Assembly: GCA_947449015.1 (NCBI GenBank)
Contig: CANFQA010000004.1
Location: 37,027-101,026, forward strand
DNA length: 64,000 nt
Direction: 5' to 3'
Origin: Microthrixaceae bacterium
GTDB lineage: Bacteria; Actinomycetota; Acidimicrobiia; Acidimicrobiales; Acidimicrobilacustridaceae
Part shown: piece by piece, positions 9,845-17,885 of the stretch
Layout: every line of letters starts with the position of its first letter
How positions within the stretch are numbered: the first letter of the stretch is position 1
Notes under the pieces: model-generated
Seen by the model: the letters and a program-made list of their open reading frames with translations, nothing else
Databases searched by the model: none
Told to the model about the DNA's origin: nothing
Program-made: the position numbers and the translations under genes

Positions 9845-9854
9845 GCGTCGACGC
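9845..9854. promoter_or_regulatory. 10 bp palindrome between divergent genes
   Basis: GCGTCGACGC is a perfect palindrome midway between the ligase start (9810) and the dehydrogenase start (9893). It may be a shared operator. Confidence 0.3.
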
Positions 9855-9892
9855 TGCCCCGTCGCACCCGAACCCCATGAAAGGATGAAGGC

Positions 9893-10945
9893 ATGCCCGA
9901 AATGATGAAGGCCTACCGGCTTGTGGAATGGGAACACGCACCTGAACTGACCGAGGCACCTGTGCCTGAGCCCGGTCCCGGACAGGTCGTGGTGCGCGTC
10001 GCTGGCAACGGCCTGTGTCATTCCGATGTGGGAATGACACAGATGCCCGGCTCCATCGGCGAGTTGATCGGATGGAAGGTCCCGTTCACCCTCGGCCACG
10101 AAGTTGGAGGCCACGTCGCCATGCTCGGCGCCGGCGTGACCGATTTTGCCGAGGGCGATCCCGTTGCCGTGATCTCCCCTCATTCCTGTGGCAACTGTCG
10201 ATGGTGCGTGCGCGGAAAAGACTCTCTGTGCGACGACTCAATGGTGGGTCGTGGGTACGGCATCGACGGTGGCTTAGCCCAGTACGTCTTGGTGTCATCG
10301 ACTCGCGAACTCATCAGACTCGACGGACTCGACCCACTGCACGCCGGCCCGCTCACCGACGCGGGTTCCACATCAATGCACGCGGTCAAGCGCGCATTGC
10401 ACCGGATCACCCCCGGCGGTTACGCCGTAGTCATTGGTGCCGGTGGCCTCGGTGCCTATGCCATCCAGTTCCTTCGAGAACTCACCAGTGCTCACATCAT
10501 CGCTGTCGATCAATCGACCAATCGTCTCTCCTATGCGGCGGAATTGGGCGCGGCAACCGTCATGGAGGGTGTCACCGCCGATACCGCAGGCGATATCGCT
10601 CGACTCACCGGGGGTGGAGCCGATGCCGTATTCGACTTTGTGGGGATTGACGAAACAATCGCACAGGGGCTTCGAAGCACTGGCCGCGGTGGCGCCTACG
10701 CGCTGGTTGGAGCGGCGAACGGCCGACTCCGAGGATCGGACTGGTTCAGCGCGCTGCCGAAGGATGGCGAAGTGTTTTCTTTTCAAGCCTCAAACATCGC
10801 CGATGCGCTCGATGTCTTCGCACTGGCCAATGCTGGGCGTCTTCAGATCGACATCGATGTCTTCCCCCTTGACCGAGTCGCTGAGGCATACGAACGCATG
10901 GAGGCCGGCGAGTTGCGCGGCCGTGCTGTCGTCGTTCCCGACTGA
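9893..10945 (+). CDS. Zinc-dependent alcohol dehydrogenase (MDR family)
   Basis: NAD(P)-dependent medium-chain dehydrogenase of 350 residues. The catalytic zinc region is GLCHSDVG (about residues 41-48) and GHEVGGHV (about 68-75). The structural zinc lobe is CGNCRWCVRGKDSLC (about 101-115). The Rossmann motif VIGAGGLGAYAIQ sits near residue 183. The overall pattern resembles the secondary alcohol dehydrogenases of Rhodococcus. The start ATG 9893 has AAGGATGAAGG upstream. It is divergent from the acyl-CoA ligase, so the two may share regulation and act on one substrate class, with the alcohol or ketone later activated as an acid. Confidence 0.93.
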   Translation: MPEMMKAYRLVEWEHAPELTEAPVPEPGPGQVVVRVAGNGLCHSDVGMTQMPGSIGELIGWKVPFTLGHEVGGHVAMLGAGVTDFAEGDPVAVISPHSCGNCRWCVRGKDSLCDDSMVGRGYGIDGGLAQYVLVSSTRELIRLDGLDPLHAGPLTDAGSTSMHAVKRALHRITPGGYAVVIGAGGLGAYAIQFLRELTSAHIIAVDQSTNRLSYAAELGAATVMEGVTADTAGDIARLTGGGADAVFDFVGIDETIAQGLRSTGRGGAYALVGAANGRLRGSDWFSALPKDGEVFSFQASNIADALDVFALANAGRLQIDIDVFPLDRVAEAYERMEAGELRGRAVVVPD

Positions 10946-10960
10946 TCTGTCAGGAAATAC

Positions 10961-11449
10961 TTACTGCCCACTATCGGAACGCAAATAGGGCGTGGTTTGA
11001 AGGTCGTCAACGAGACGAACAAGCAACCTTCCAAGCTGTTCGCGCTCCTCATCGCTCCACTCGGCGAGCGCGCGGCTGAGTTGCGCGTTCCGGACCCGCT
11101 CGAAGCGCTGCGCGATTTTTCTGCCCGCAGCTGTTGCCTCCACCAAAACGATGCTGCGGTGCTGAGGGCTGGGTCGTCGATCGACCAAGCCCTCAGCTTC
11201 CAGAATTCGAACCTGTCGGCTGACCGCTCCGGTATCCATGCGGGCGGCACGGGCGAGGTCACCAACCGGAATGGGCTCCCGATCGCCAAGCGCGCGCAGC
11301 ACGTTCATGGCCTGTTCGGAAAGTTCGACTCCCGCAGCACCCGCCATCCCCACATGGACCCGCCGACTCGACAGCAGCCGACCCAAACGAGTCAGACCGA
11401 GTCGGACCGTGACAAGTTGGTCCTCGAGTGATGGGGATTGACGGGGCAT
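10961..11449 (-). CDS. MarR family transcriptional regulator
   Basis: DNA-binding repressor or sensor of 162 residues. The winged helix-turn-helix is visible around residues 45-115: NVLRALGDREPIPVGDLARA, then the recognition helix DTGAVSRQVRILEAEGLV, and the wing RRPSPQHRSIVLVEAT. ATG 11449 is chosen because it lies 13 bases after the stop of the upstream amidohydrolase gene and gives the normal MarR length. The gene is second in the amidohydrolase operon. A 16 bp perfect palindrome at the predicted transcription start of that operon (12694-12709) is a natural candidate for its operator. The effector is unknown. Confidence 0.85.
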   Translation of the reverse strand: MPRQSPSLEDQLVTVRLGLTRLGRLLSSRRVHVGMAGAAGVELSEQAMNVLRALGDREPIPVGDLARAARMDTGAVSRQVRILEAEGLVDRRPSPQHRSIVLVEATAAGRKIAQRFERVRNAQLSRALAEWSDEEREQLGRLLVRLVDDLQTTPYLRSDSGQ

Positions 11450-11462
11450 TTGCGGTCGTGAG

Positions 11463-12659
11463 TCAGGCGCGCTGGAACGCGGGGCTTTGGTGGTCCGGAA
11501 CCTCGGTAAGTGGCTCGGCGATTTCGGCGACCGTGGGGCCGATCTTGGCAGCGATCGGCGCGAGTGCGTCGAGATCGAAGCCGTAGACAGCCGCGGCATT
11601 CTCCGAAAGGACCTTGCGCAGGTCAGCTTCGCTCCAGCCTTTGAAGCTGTGACGCAGCGATTCGCGCGACAGCGGCGAACAGGCCTCGTTATGCGGGTAA
11701 TCACTGCCCCACATGATCTTGTCCAGACCAATGTCGTGGAAGGTTGCGGCTTCGCCGGGAGACGGGAAACTGGCGCCGAGGAAGCAATTGCGGCGGAAGT
11801 AATCACTGGGCTTGTGCGGAAGCGGACCCGACTTCGGCATACCGATTTCACCAATGCGACCGTTGACCATGGAGTTGTGAATGTCGTCCATGCGAGTCAG
11901 CGCGGGTGGGAGCCATGACGTGCCCTGTTCGGTCATGATGAACTTCAGACCCGGGAAGCGCTCGAACACGCCCGCCATGATGAGGTGCCAAACAGCACGG
12001 TTGGCGAAAAAGCCCGACTCCAGCACGAACATCGTGATCGCCGCGTCATGCTTGCCGTAGTTGGGGATGCCGCTACCACCTGCATGATGGGTGATCGACA
12101 TATCGAGGTCCTGGCACACCGCCCACAACGGGTCGTAGATGGCCGAGAACAACGGATCGATCCAGGGGGTGTCAGGTGAGACGCCAGGCAGCAGGATCCC
12201 GCGAAGTCCTTGCTCGCGGGCCCACTTCACATCTGCAATGGCTTCGTCGACATCGTTGAGCGCGATCTGGGCGAGTCCGGCTCGGCGCTCGGGAGACTCG
12301 GCGACGAAATCCACGAGCCAGCGGTTGTGGGCGCGCAGACCGGCAAGACGCCTCGGGAACTCCTCGGGTGATGGAGCCGGAGCAATAACCACACCGGTCG
12401 GGAAGAACGGCGGGACCGTATTGGGAAAGAGAACCTCGGCAGCGACGCCCTCAGCATCAAGATCGCCGTTGCGACGCTCGGTGTCCCAGTTACGGGTGCG
12501 ACCGTCGTCCTGGAGATCACGGAACGGGTTCTTATAGCCACCGCGCCAAGCGTCGAACTCTTCCTGCATCGGCGTGGTGAGGTACTCCCGATACTGGGCG
12601 TGACTTCCACCGGCGTGACCGTCGGCAGAAATGATGGTGTAGCGGTCCTCAGCAGCCAT
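11463..12659 (-). CDS. Amidohydrolase family 2 (ACMSD-like) protein
   Basis: Metal-dependent hydrolase or decarboxylase with a TIM-barrel fold, 398 residues. Visible metal and catalytic elements are the N-terminal TIISADGHAGG, a central ITHHAGGSG (about residue 200), MTEQGTSWLPPAL (about 265) and the C-terminal WGSDYPHNEA (about 335), where the Asp is the expected catalytic acid. The HxH of classical amidohydrolases is replaced by DGHAGG, as in other actinobacterial members of this subfamily. The substrate is unknown; family members decarboxylate or hydrolyse ring-cleavage products. GAGGAG precedes ATG 12659. Cotranscribed with marR. A paralogue lies at 29646-30860. Confidence 0.88.
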   Translation of the reverse strand: MAAEDRYTIISADGHAGGSHAQYREYLTTPMQEEFDAWRGGYKNPFRDLQDDGRTRNWDTERRNGDLDAEGVAAEVLFPNTVPPFFPTGVVIAPAPSPEEFPRRLAGLRAHNRWLVDFVAESPERRAGLAQIALNDVDEAIADVKWAREQGLRGILLPGVSPDTPWIDPLFSAIYDPLWAVCQDLDMSITHHAGGSGIPNYGKHDAAITMFVLESGFFANRAVWHLIMAGVFERFPGLKFIMTEQGTSWLPPALTRMDDIHNSMVNGRIGEIGMPKSGPLPHKPSDYFRRNCFLGASFPSPGEAATFHDIGLDKIMWGSDYPHNEACSPLSRESLRHSFKGWSEADLRKVLSENAAAVYGFDLDALAPIAAKIGPTVAEIAEPLTEVPDHQSPAFQRA

Positions 12660-12693
12660 GAGTTCTCCTCAATCGTTGGTACGTGTTCGAATC

Positions 12694-12709
12694 GGAACCG
12701 ATCGGTTCC
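12694..12709. promoter_or_regulatory. 16 bp perfect palindrome, candidate operator of amidohydrolase-marR operon
   Basis: GGAACCGATCGGTTCC is fully self-complementary. It begins at the transcription start predicted from the -10 box at 12717-12722, a classical repressor position. The likely binder is the cotranscribed MarR or a TetR-type protein. Confidence 0.6.
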
Positions 12710-12716
12710 TTTGGCC

Positions 12717-12747
12717 AGATTAGGACACCCAGTCTTGACTGAGTCAA
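12717..12747 (-). promoter_or_regulatory. Predicted promoter of amidohydrolase-marR operon
   Basis: On the minus strand, TTGACT (12747-12742) and TAATCT (12722-12717) are separated by 19 bases. The -35 box is one arm of a 13 bp palindrome (12735-12747). The expected start is near 12710. Confidence 0.45.
12735..12747. promoter_or_regulatory. 13 bp palindrome overlapping the -35 region
   Basis: TTGACT-G-AGTCAA. It may be a regulator site or simply a symmetric -35 region. Confidence 0.4.
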
Positions 12748-12772
12748 CACAGCCTGTGTGATTCCAGTCACA
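12747..12772. promoter_or_regulatory. CRP/FNR-family-like site with overlapping palindrome
   Basis: TGTGA-TTCCAG-TCACA (12757-12772) matches the CRP/GlxR consensus TGTGA-N6-TCACA at all ten fixed positions. It is centred about 55 bases upstream of the predicted start. A second palindrome, ACACAG-C-CTGTGT (12747-12759), overlaps its left end. Confidence 0.55.
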
Positions 12773-12780
12773 GCGCACCG

Positions 12781-12817
12781 GGCCAGCGGGCCAGCGGGCC
12801 AGCGGGCCAGCGGGCCA
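12781..12817. repeat. Tandem repeat, 8 bp unit, about 4.6 copies
   Basis: The unit GGCCAGCG is repeated four times perfectly, followed by a partial copy GGCCA. It lies between the DUF35 stop and the amidohydrolase promoter region, and may be slippage-prone. Confidence 0.9.
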
Positions 12818-12868
12818 ATCTTGAGAAATCGGCCGAAACCGGACGAGTCTGGGCGAGCCCGTTGGCCT

Positions 12869-12883
12869 CAGTTCAGCGAACTG
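12869..12883 (-). terminator. Hairpin at the end of the DUF35 gene
   Basis: CAGTTC-AGC-GAACTG covers the DUF35 stop codon. There is no T-run, so it may be a 3' stability hairpin rather than an intrinsic terminator. Confidence 0.3.
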
Positions 12884-13292
12884 GGCGCACGTAGGGAACC
12901 AGCCTGCCATCGGCGATCGGATGGAACTCCACCGTCACCTCAACACCCACCGAGAGTTCAGTGTGCTCGCAGCCGATCATGGCACTCAGCAAGAACCACC
13001 CCTCGCTCATCGCCACGATCACCGGTGCATAGGGCGCGTCGAAATCCGGGCCCACGGGGCGCATCACCACAGTCCAACTGTGGATCACGCCGCGCCCGTC
13101 ACTGCGTCGCCATTGCAGATCAGCGCCGTCACAGGCCGCGCAAACAGCCGCCGGTGTGTGATTCGCCGCTCCGCAGGCGATGCACACCTGATAGCGCAGC
13201 TCTCGTTCGGCACAGCCTTCCCAGTACGGCGCGGAGAACATCGTTGGCACCGGCGAGACACCGGCGCGGTCCTGAGGTCGCAGCATGGTCAT
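12873..13292 (-). CDS. DUF35 / OB-fold zinc-ribbon protein, partner of thiolase
   Basis: Small acyl-CoA-associated protein of 139 residues. A rubredoxin-like zinc ribbon has Cys37, Cys40, Cys51 and Cys54 (CIACG and CAACDG), followed by an OB-fold domain with the run RGVIHSWTVVMRPVGPDF. DUF35 proteins pair with thiolase-like proteins; in steroid degradation the Ltp2-DUF35 pair forms a retro-aldolase. Here the DUF35 is standalone and not fused to a MaoC domain. ATG 13292 overlaps the thiolase TGA (ATGA), so expression is coupled. Its role as the partner subunit is inferred from this and from family knowledge. Confidence 0.9.
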   Translation of the reverse strand: MTMLRPQDRAGVSPVPTMFSAPYWEGCAERELRYQVCIACGAANHTPAAVCAACDGADLQWRRSDGRGVIHSWTVVMRPVGPDFDAPYAPVIVAMSEGWFLLSAMIGCEHTELSVGVEVTVEFHPIADGRLVPYVRPVR

Positions 13293-14458
13293 GGAAGCTC
13301 CGATCCGAGCAGCAGCACATCGGTGAATAAGGCTCCCGAGCCCCCACCGGTGCACAGAGCAACATGCGCATCGGGGACCTGCATTGACAGGCATTCACCA
13401 CGCAGTTGCTGCACTCCACGGATAACTCGTTGGAACAGTTGCACTGCTGCTCCCCCATGGCTGAAAGACATCGTGCCTCCGTCGGTGGTAACCGGAAAGC
13501 GACCGCCTGGCTCGATCACGCCGGAAAGCACGAAATCGCCGCCCTCTCCGGTCCCGCAGAACCCGAACGCTTCGAACTGGCGGATGATCTCGAAGGAGAA
13601 CGGGTCGTAGAACTCACAGACATCCACGTCACTCGGACCAAGCCCCGCCATTGCAAATGCATTTTCCGCCGCTCGGCGCCCAACGGTTCCGGCAATGAGG
13701 TCGGGACGCTTTCTGCCTCCCATTTCCCAGACTGGCGGATGTTGATAGGCAGGCCCGAAGTGGTCAGTTCCGCCACCAAGGATCCGCACCGGTGCCTTCG
13801 CGCAGTCCGACGCCCGTTCCATATTGGTGAGCACGATCGCTGCGCCGCCCTCGGAAGTCATGGCGCAGTCAAGCAAATGGAATGGATCCGCAATCATGCG
13901 ACTGGCCAGCACATCAGCCGCCGTAAACGGCCCACGACCACTGAACACCGCCTGCGGATTGGCATGACCGTTATTGCGGATCACTGCCGCAACATGCGCC
14001 ATCGATTCCGGAGTGGTTCCATAGAGATGCATATGGCGTCGAGCCATCAGCGCGAACTCCGCAGCAGTGAACATTCCGTACGGGGCGACAAACTCGTTGG
14101 TGGGTCTGGTCCACGGCGCGGTTGCGGTGTGCTCACGATACGAACCGGCCTCACCAGTGGTGATCAACACAGTGGTGGCGAGCCCACAGGCAATAGCCAT
14201 AGCCCCCTCGAGTACCGCCGGGATTCCGAGCGCGGAAAGCGAGCGCCACACCGGGCCAATCCGATGCTGGTAGAGAAAGTCGTTTCCGAGGTTTCCCACC
14301 ACCCCATCAATGTCCATTGGTGTCAGACCGGCATCGCCAATGGCACCATGGGCTGCCTCGAGCGCGATGCTCCGAGAATCATGGTCTGCGAGGACCTTGG
14401 CTTGAGCGGTGTTGTGGACGCCAACGATCGCCACATCATGAAATGGATGTCGAATCAC
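13289..14458 (-). CDS. Thiolase-like protein (Ltp2/SCP-X type)
   Basis: Thiolase-fold enzyme of 389 residues. At the usual nucleophile position the sequence reads EGAMAIACGLATTVLI rather than the NCASG motif of true thiolases, so the canonical nucleophile context is altered. The C-terminal half carries CEFYDPFSFEIIRQFEAFGF, GTGEGGDFV and GGGSGALFTDVLL, which resemble Ltp2-type lipid-transfer proteins. With the DUF35 partner it may act as a retro-aldolase or C-C lyase on a branched acyl-CoA. The start is GTG 14458, with GGGGGAGGAAGT immediately upstream. The annotation as a classical acetyltransferase is less likely. Confidence 0.85.
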   Translation of the reverse strand: MIRHPFHDVAIVGVHNTAQAKVLADHDSRSIALEAAHGAIGDAGLTPMDIDGVVGNLGNDFLYQHRIGPVWRSLSALGIPAVLEGAMAIACGLATTVLITTGEAGSYREHTATAPWTRPTNEFVAPYGMFTAAEFALMARRHMHLYGTTPESMAHVAAVIRNNGHANPQAVFSGRGPFTAADVLASRMIADPFHLLDCAMTSEGGAAIVLTNMERASDCAKAPVRILGGGTDHFGPAYQHPPVWEMGGRKRPDLIAGTVGRRAAENAFAMAGLGPSDVDVCEFYDPFSFEIIRQFEAFGFCGTGEGGDFVLSGVIEPGGRFPVTTDGGTMSFSHGGAAVQLFQRVIRGVQQLRGECLSMQVPDAHVALCTGGGSGALFTDVLLLGSELP

Positions 14459-14501
14459 ACTTCCTCCCCCACAGGTGCGCACCTACGAGCGCAGTTCTTC
14501 C

Positions 14502-14507
14502 TAGCAT
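14502..14507 (+). promoter_or_regulatory. Predicted -10 box of leaderless hydrolase transcript
   Basis: TAGCAT ends 6 bases before ATG 14514. Confidence 0.45.
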
Positions 14508-14513
14508 CTGGAG

Positions 14514-15413
14514 ATGGACTTCTCCGTCTCCTCCTTCACCATCGGCGTCGACGACTTCGAACTCGTCGGCGATCTCCACCTACCAAACACAGCGACTGCT
14601 GAGTCGCCGGTACCGGGCATCGTGATGAGCCACGGTTTCTCGGCGACCAGAAAGATGGGGTTACCTGCATTCGCGCAAGCCTTTGCTGCCGCGGGATTTG
14701 CCGTCGCGCTCTATGACCACCGATGCCTGGGACAGTCGGGTGGAGAACCACGGTTCAACATCAACCCGTGGCTCCAGACGCTCGATATGCGATCGGTACT
14801 CGACTGGGTTGCCGAGCGTGCCGAGATTGATGCCAACCGTCTGGCCCTTTGGGGGTCAAGCTTCAGTGGTGGCGAATCAATCGTTCTCGGATCTGTGGAC
14901 CAACGGGTCAAAGCCGTGATCGCCAACGCTCCGTTTGCGGGCACAGGCGGACTCGATGCCAGCACTACTGATGCAAAATTCGCTGAGATCGTTGAAGTCA
15001 TCAACGGAGCAACTCCCCCGCCATCGGGAACCCGAATCGGGCCGATGGCAGTTGTTCGCCCCGAGGGTTCGCAGGAGCCGGCGTTCCTCGATCAACCAGA
15101 ATCAGCTGACTGGTTTCTCAGTCGCGGCCCGGGAACAGGATGGGAGAACACCTTCACCGTCGAATTCAGTGCGGAACCAAGCTTCGACCCGATGGTGTGT
15201 GTCTCCAAGATTGCTCCGCGAGCGTTACTTATGAACGTGGCCACCGAAGACCGCGTGGCACCCACGGCGACTGCGCTGGAGGCGTTCGAGCACGCTGGTG
15301 AGCCGAAGCAACTCGCAATGTTCGAAGGTCACCACTTCTCCGACTACGACGGCGAGATCCGCGACCATTCGATCGCAACAATGCTCGCCTTCCTGCGCGA
15401 GCATCTGGCGTAG
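14514..15413 (+). CDS. Alpha/beta hydrolase (dienelactone hydrolase-like)
   Basis: Cytoplasmic esterase or peptidase-like hydrolase of 299 residues. The N-terminus has SHGFSATRKMG, the oxyanion-hole HG motif (about residue 43). The nucleophile elbow is LWGSSFSGGE (about residues 117-126), with Ser in GSSFSGG as nucleophile. The acid is probably the Asp of VATEDRVAPT (about 245), and the base is the His of FEGHHFSDYDG (about 270). This resembles YcjY/DUF1100-type hydrolases. The substrate is unknown; its place beside the thiolase/DUF35 operon suggests ester or lactone cleavage in the same catabolic block. Confidence 0.88.
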   Translation: MDFSVSSFTIGVDDFELVGDLHLPNTATAESPVPGIVMSHGFSATRKMGLPAFAQAFAAAGFAVALYDHRCLGQSGGEPRFNINPWLQTLDMRSVLDWVAERAEIDANRLALWGSSFSGGESIVLGSVDQRVKAVIANAPFAGTGGLDASTTDAKFAEIVEVINGATPPPSGTRIGPMAVVRPEGSQEPAFLDQPESADWFLSRGPGTGWENTFTVEFSAEPSFDPMVCVSKIAPRALLMNVATEDRVAPTATALEAFEHAGEPKQLAMFEGHHFSDYDGEIRDHSIATMLAFLREHLA

Positions 15414-15440
15414 TCAACGCAACTGAGAGCGTTTCGTTCG

Positions 15441-15459
15441 GTCGCGTTCAGTCGCGTTC
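15441..15459. repeat. Short direct repeat
   Basis: GTCGCGTTC occurs twice, at 15441-15449 and 15451-15459, in the gap between the convergent hydrolase and cupin genes. Flanking CTGAGAGC (15423) and GCTCTCAG (15491) are inverted, 60 bases apart. Confidence 0.4.
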
Positions 15460-15494
15460 GGGTTCGTCGAGCGGGATCTGGCAGACCGGAGCTC

Positions 15495-15956
15495 TCAGCT
15501 GGTGAGCACTGGCGGACGACCGAAGCCCTGCGCCTCCGCCATGGCGAAGTAGCCCATGAGCGTGAGGGCACCATCGGTCACCGACTCAACATTGCCATCG
15601 GCATCGAGATTGAGATTGCACCCGGTCATATGGAACCAGACGCGGGTGTCATCCTCGACGCATTGGAGTGTGTGCACAGATCCTGCTGGCTCGTAGAGGA
15701 ACGAACCGGCACGATTGACGTACTCGTACTCCTTGTACTTCCACGCGCCGCTGGTGGTGTAACCCCACACCGGGCCGGTGTGGCGATGCGCCTGCACTTC
15801 GAAGCCGGCCTGGAAGATGTTCTCGATGATCCAGAGACCCTCCTGCTCCTTCACCTGGAGCACTCGAAGCTTGTTGCCTCCGCCCAGTTCAACGAACGGG
15901 ATCTGTTCGGCGGAGAGATGAGTTGCTTCCTGCATCTGGGGATCAATGGCGGTCAT
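15495..15956 (-). CDS. Cupin protein, 2,4'-dihydroxyacetophenone dioxygenase-like
   Basis: Small metal-binding beta-barrel of 153 residues. The cupin metal motif is visible as FEVQAHRHTGPVWGYTTSG (about residues 53-71), with two His, and EPAGSVHTL (about 90-98), with a third His. The block TSGAWKYKEYEYVNRAGSFLYEP resembles the ChrR-like cupins annotated as 2,4'-dihydroxyacetophenone dioxygenase, Fe-dependent C-C cleaving enzymes. Whether it is catalytic or only sugar/aroma-acid binding cannot be told. GGAGGAATCCC precedes ATG 15956. It lies downstream of nothing obvious and is probably monocistronic. Confidence 0.82.
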   Translation of the reverse strand: MTAIDPQMQEATHLSAEQIPFVELGGGNKLRVLQVKEQEGLWIIENIFQAGFEVQAHRHTGPVWGYTTSGAWKYKEYEYVNRAGSFLYEPAGSVHTLQCVEDDTRVWFHMTGCNLNLDADGNVESVTDGALTLMGYFAMAEAQGFGRPPVLTS

Positions 15957-16039
15957 GGGATTCCTCCGAGTGGTGTGAACTGCGGTTCGTGTGGTGGGTG
16001 GTCGACTGAAGTTCTGCGTTGGCGCGATCTTCGCTGAAA

Positions 16040-17785
16040 TCAGCGTGCTCCGCGGAGAAGACGGCCGGGGCGGGCACCGGTGTCGGTGTCGTGTTCGCGG
16101 GTGACGATACCCGCCACGATCGTGGCTCGGTAGCCCTCGGCCTCCTGCACGAGACGACGTGAACCGGCTGGGAGGTCGTAGCGGACTTCGGGGGGCAAAA
16201 GCCGGAGCCGATCCATGTCGATGATGTTGATGTCAGCTCGGTAACCGGCAATGAGTCGACCCCGATCGCCAAGGCCGTAGAGATCGGCAGTTTCGGAGGT
16301 CTGCATCCGCACGGCTGCCTCCAGAGTGATGCGTGGGCCCCGCGTGCGGTCACGGACCCAGTGCGTCAGCAGCATGGTGGGCATCGAGGCGTCGACCAAA
16401 AGCCCGCAATGGGCGCCAGCATCAGAAAGGCCGATAACTGAGGCCGGATGCGTCAGCATGTCGTGGACACCATCGAGCGAGCAGTCGGCGTAGTTGTTGA
16501 TTGCGGCCATCAGAAGTGCGCGACCATCCTGTTCGAGCATGAGGTCGTACATCACCTCGAGCGGTGACACCCCTCGCAGCGCAGCGATCCCAGCCACGCT
16601 GTGTTCTGGCAGCGGCTCTGCCTCGACCTGGTTGGTGATGGGAAAAATGATGGCTGCAGCATTTTGGGCAAACGCCGCGATGCCCTCGAATAATTCACCG
16701 GAAAGCGGAAGATCCTCTTCGGCAAGGATCGCTGCGCGCACCTCGGGTCGCCGCAACTCGGTGACGAGCGCTTCGAGGTCTCCTGCGTGCGTGGTGGCAA
16801 GCGCCACATAGCTGGGACGACGCATGAAGGCATGCGAGGTGGTGAGCCCGAGCAGGAGCCCCTGCGACTTTGCCGAAACCTGGGGAATGACCACAGCACC
16901 ATCGGCCCGCGCTGCCAGTGCGCCATCAAGCACCTCGCGGTAAAGACCGGGATTCGTCGGGATCTGTGCCAGCACCGGCGAGACAGTGATGCCGAACTCG
17001 AGCGAGAGTCGACGCATCCAGTCGAGCTCCTTCAACACCTCCTCAGGGTCCTGACTGGTAGTTCCGAGCGGCGCGAGTTGGAACACCACACGACCAGCAC
17101 CCGAAGCTGCTGCAGCAATCGGCCAAAGCTCGTCAGCGGTGGCAAATGTGCCCGGAACGAAATTGCCGTCTGGTGCGCGATGGCTGAACGTACGAGAGGT
17201 GGAGAATCCGAGTGCACCGGCGTGCACTGCTTCGGCAACCAGTGCCGCCATGGCGTCGACCTCTTCGGCGGTTGCTGTGGTGTCGCCGATAGCTCGATCG
17301 CCCATAACCCAAACACGAAGTGCTCCGTGGGTGATCTGGGTACCCACATCCATCGACCACGAGCGCTTTTCAAGTGCGTCGAGATACTCGGGGAAGGTGA
17401 CCCAGTCCCAGGTCATTCCCTCGGTCATTGCCACACCCGGAATGTCTTCGACGCCCTCCATTAACTGCACGAGCTGCTCACGCCGCTCCGGAAGCACTGG
17501 CGCGAATCCGACGCCGCAATTTCCCGCCACGATGGTGGTGACACCATGTGATGCGGAAGGCTCAAGCAGGTCATCCCATGTGATCTGGCCATCGAAGTGT
17601 GTGTGGGTGTCAACGAATCCGGGAGTGACCACCAGCCCAGTGGCGTCGATTTCTCGAACGGCCGACTCATGCACCGTTCCTCCCACCTGCATGAGCAGGC
17701 CATCGAGCACCGCAACATCGCCAATGAATCGGGCGCGGCCGGTACCGTCCAAAATTGTTCCGTTACGAATGATGAGATCGAACAT
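16040..17785 (-). CDS. N-acyl-D-amino-acid deacylase-like amidohydrolase
   Basis: Zinc-dependent amidohydrolase of 581 residues from ATG 17785 (GGGGGAGCC upstream). The N-terminus reads MFDLIIRNGTILDGTG, then the metal motif GFVDTHTHFDGQ (about residues 55-66) and VAGNCGVGFAPV. A C-terminal GLSDAGAHCGLLVD (about 445) supplies the Asp and His of the active site. The pattern fits the D-aminoacylase / amidohydrolase 3 subfamily. In actinobacteria many relatives are of unknown substrate, so deacylation of an N-acylated compound is inferred. It is divergent from the luciferase-like gene 100 bases away; that gap holds two 5 bp inverted repeats. Confidence 0.87.
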   Translation of the reverse strand: MFDLIIRNGTILDGTGRARFIGDVAVLDGLLMQVGGTVHESAVREIDATGLVVTPGFVDTHTHFDGQITWDDLLEPSASHGVTTIVAGNCGVGFAPVLPERREQLVQLMEGVEDIPGVAMTEGMTWDWVTFPEYLDALEKRSWSMDVGTQITHGALRVWVMGDRAIGDTTATAEEVDAMAALVAEAVHAGALGFSTSRTFSHRAPDGNFVPGTFATADELWPIAAAASGAGRVVFQLAPLGTTSQDPEEVLKELDWMRRLSLEFGITVSPVLAQIPTNPGLYREVLDGALAARADGAVVIPQVSAKSQGLLLGLTTSHAFMRRPSYVALATTHAGDLEALVTELRRPEVRAAILAEEDLPLSGELFEGIAAFAQNAAAIIFPITNQVEAEPLPEHSVAGIAALRGVSPLEVMYDLMLEQDGRALLMAAINNYADCSLDGVHDMLTHPASVIGLSDAGAHCGLLVDASMPTMLLTHWVRDRTRGPRITLEAAVRMQTSETADLYGLGDRGRLIAGYRADINIIDMDRLRLLPPEVRYDLPAGSRRLVQEAEGYRATIVAGIVTREHDTDTGARPGRLLRGAR

Positions 17786-17802
17786 GGCTCCCCCCGGAGA
17801 TC

Positions 17803-17842
17803 GAGACCTCAGTCTCCCACAAAGCTTCATCGCCCCCGAAGC
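17803..17842. repeat. Two short inverted repeats in divergent intergenic region
   Basis: GAGAC-CTCA-GTCTC (17803-17816) and GCTTC-N9-GAAGC (17824-17842) lie between the deacylase and luciferase-like genes. They may be operators. Confidence 0.25.
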
Positions 17843-17885
17843 GAACAGGGGAAGCCGTCAGCGAAATATGGGCCATGATCTGGGT

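Noticed and set aside
13406..14602. Open frame of 398 codons on the + strand opposite the thiolase
   Set aside because: Shadow of the thiolase coding strand; no domain, no ribosome site, and rare-residue-rich translation.
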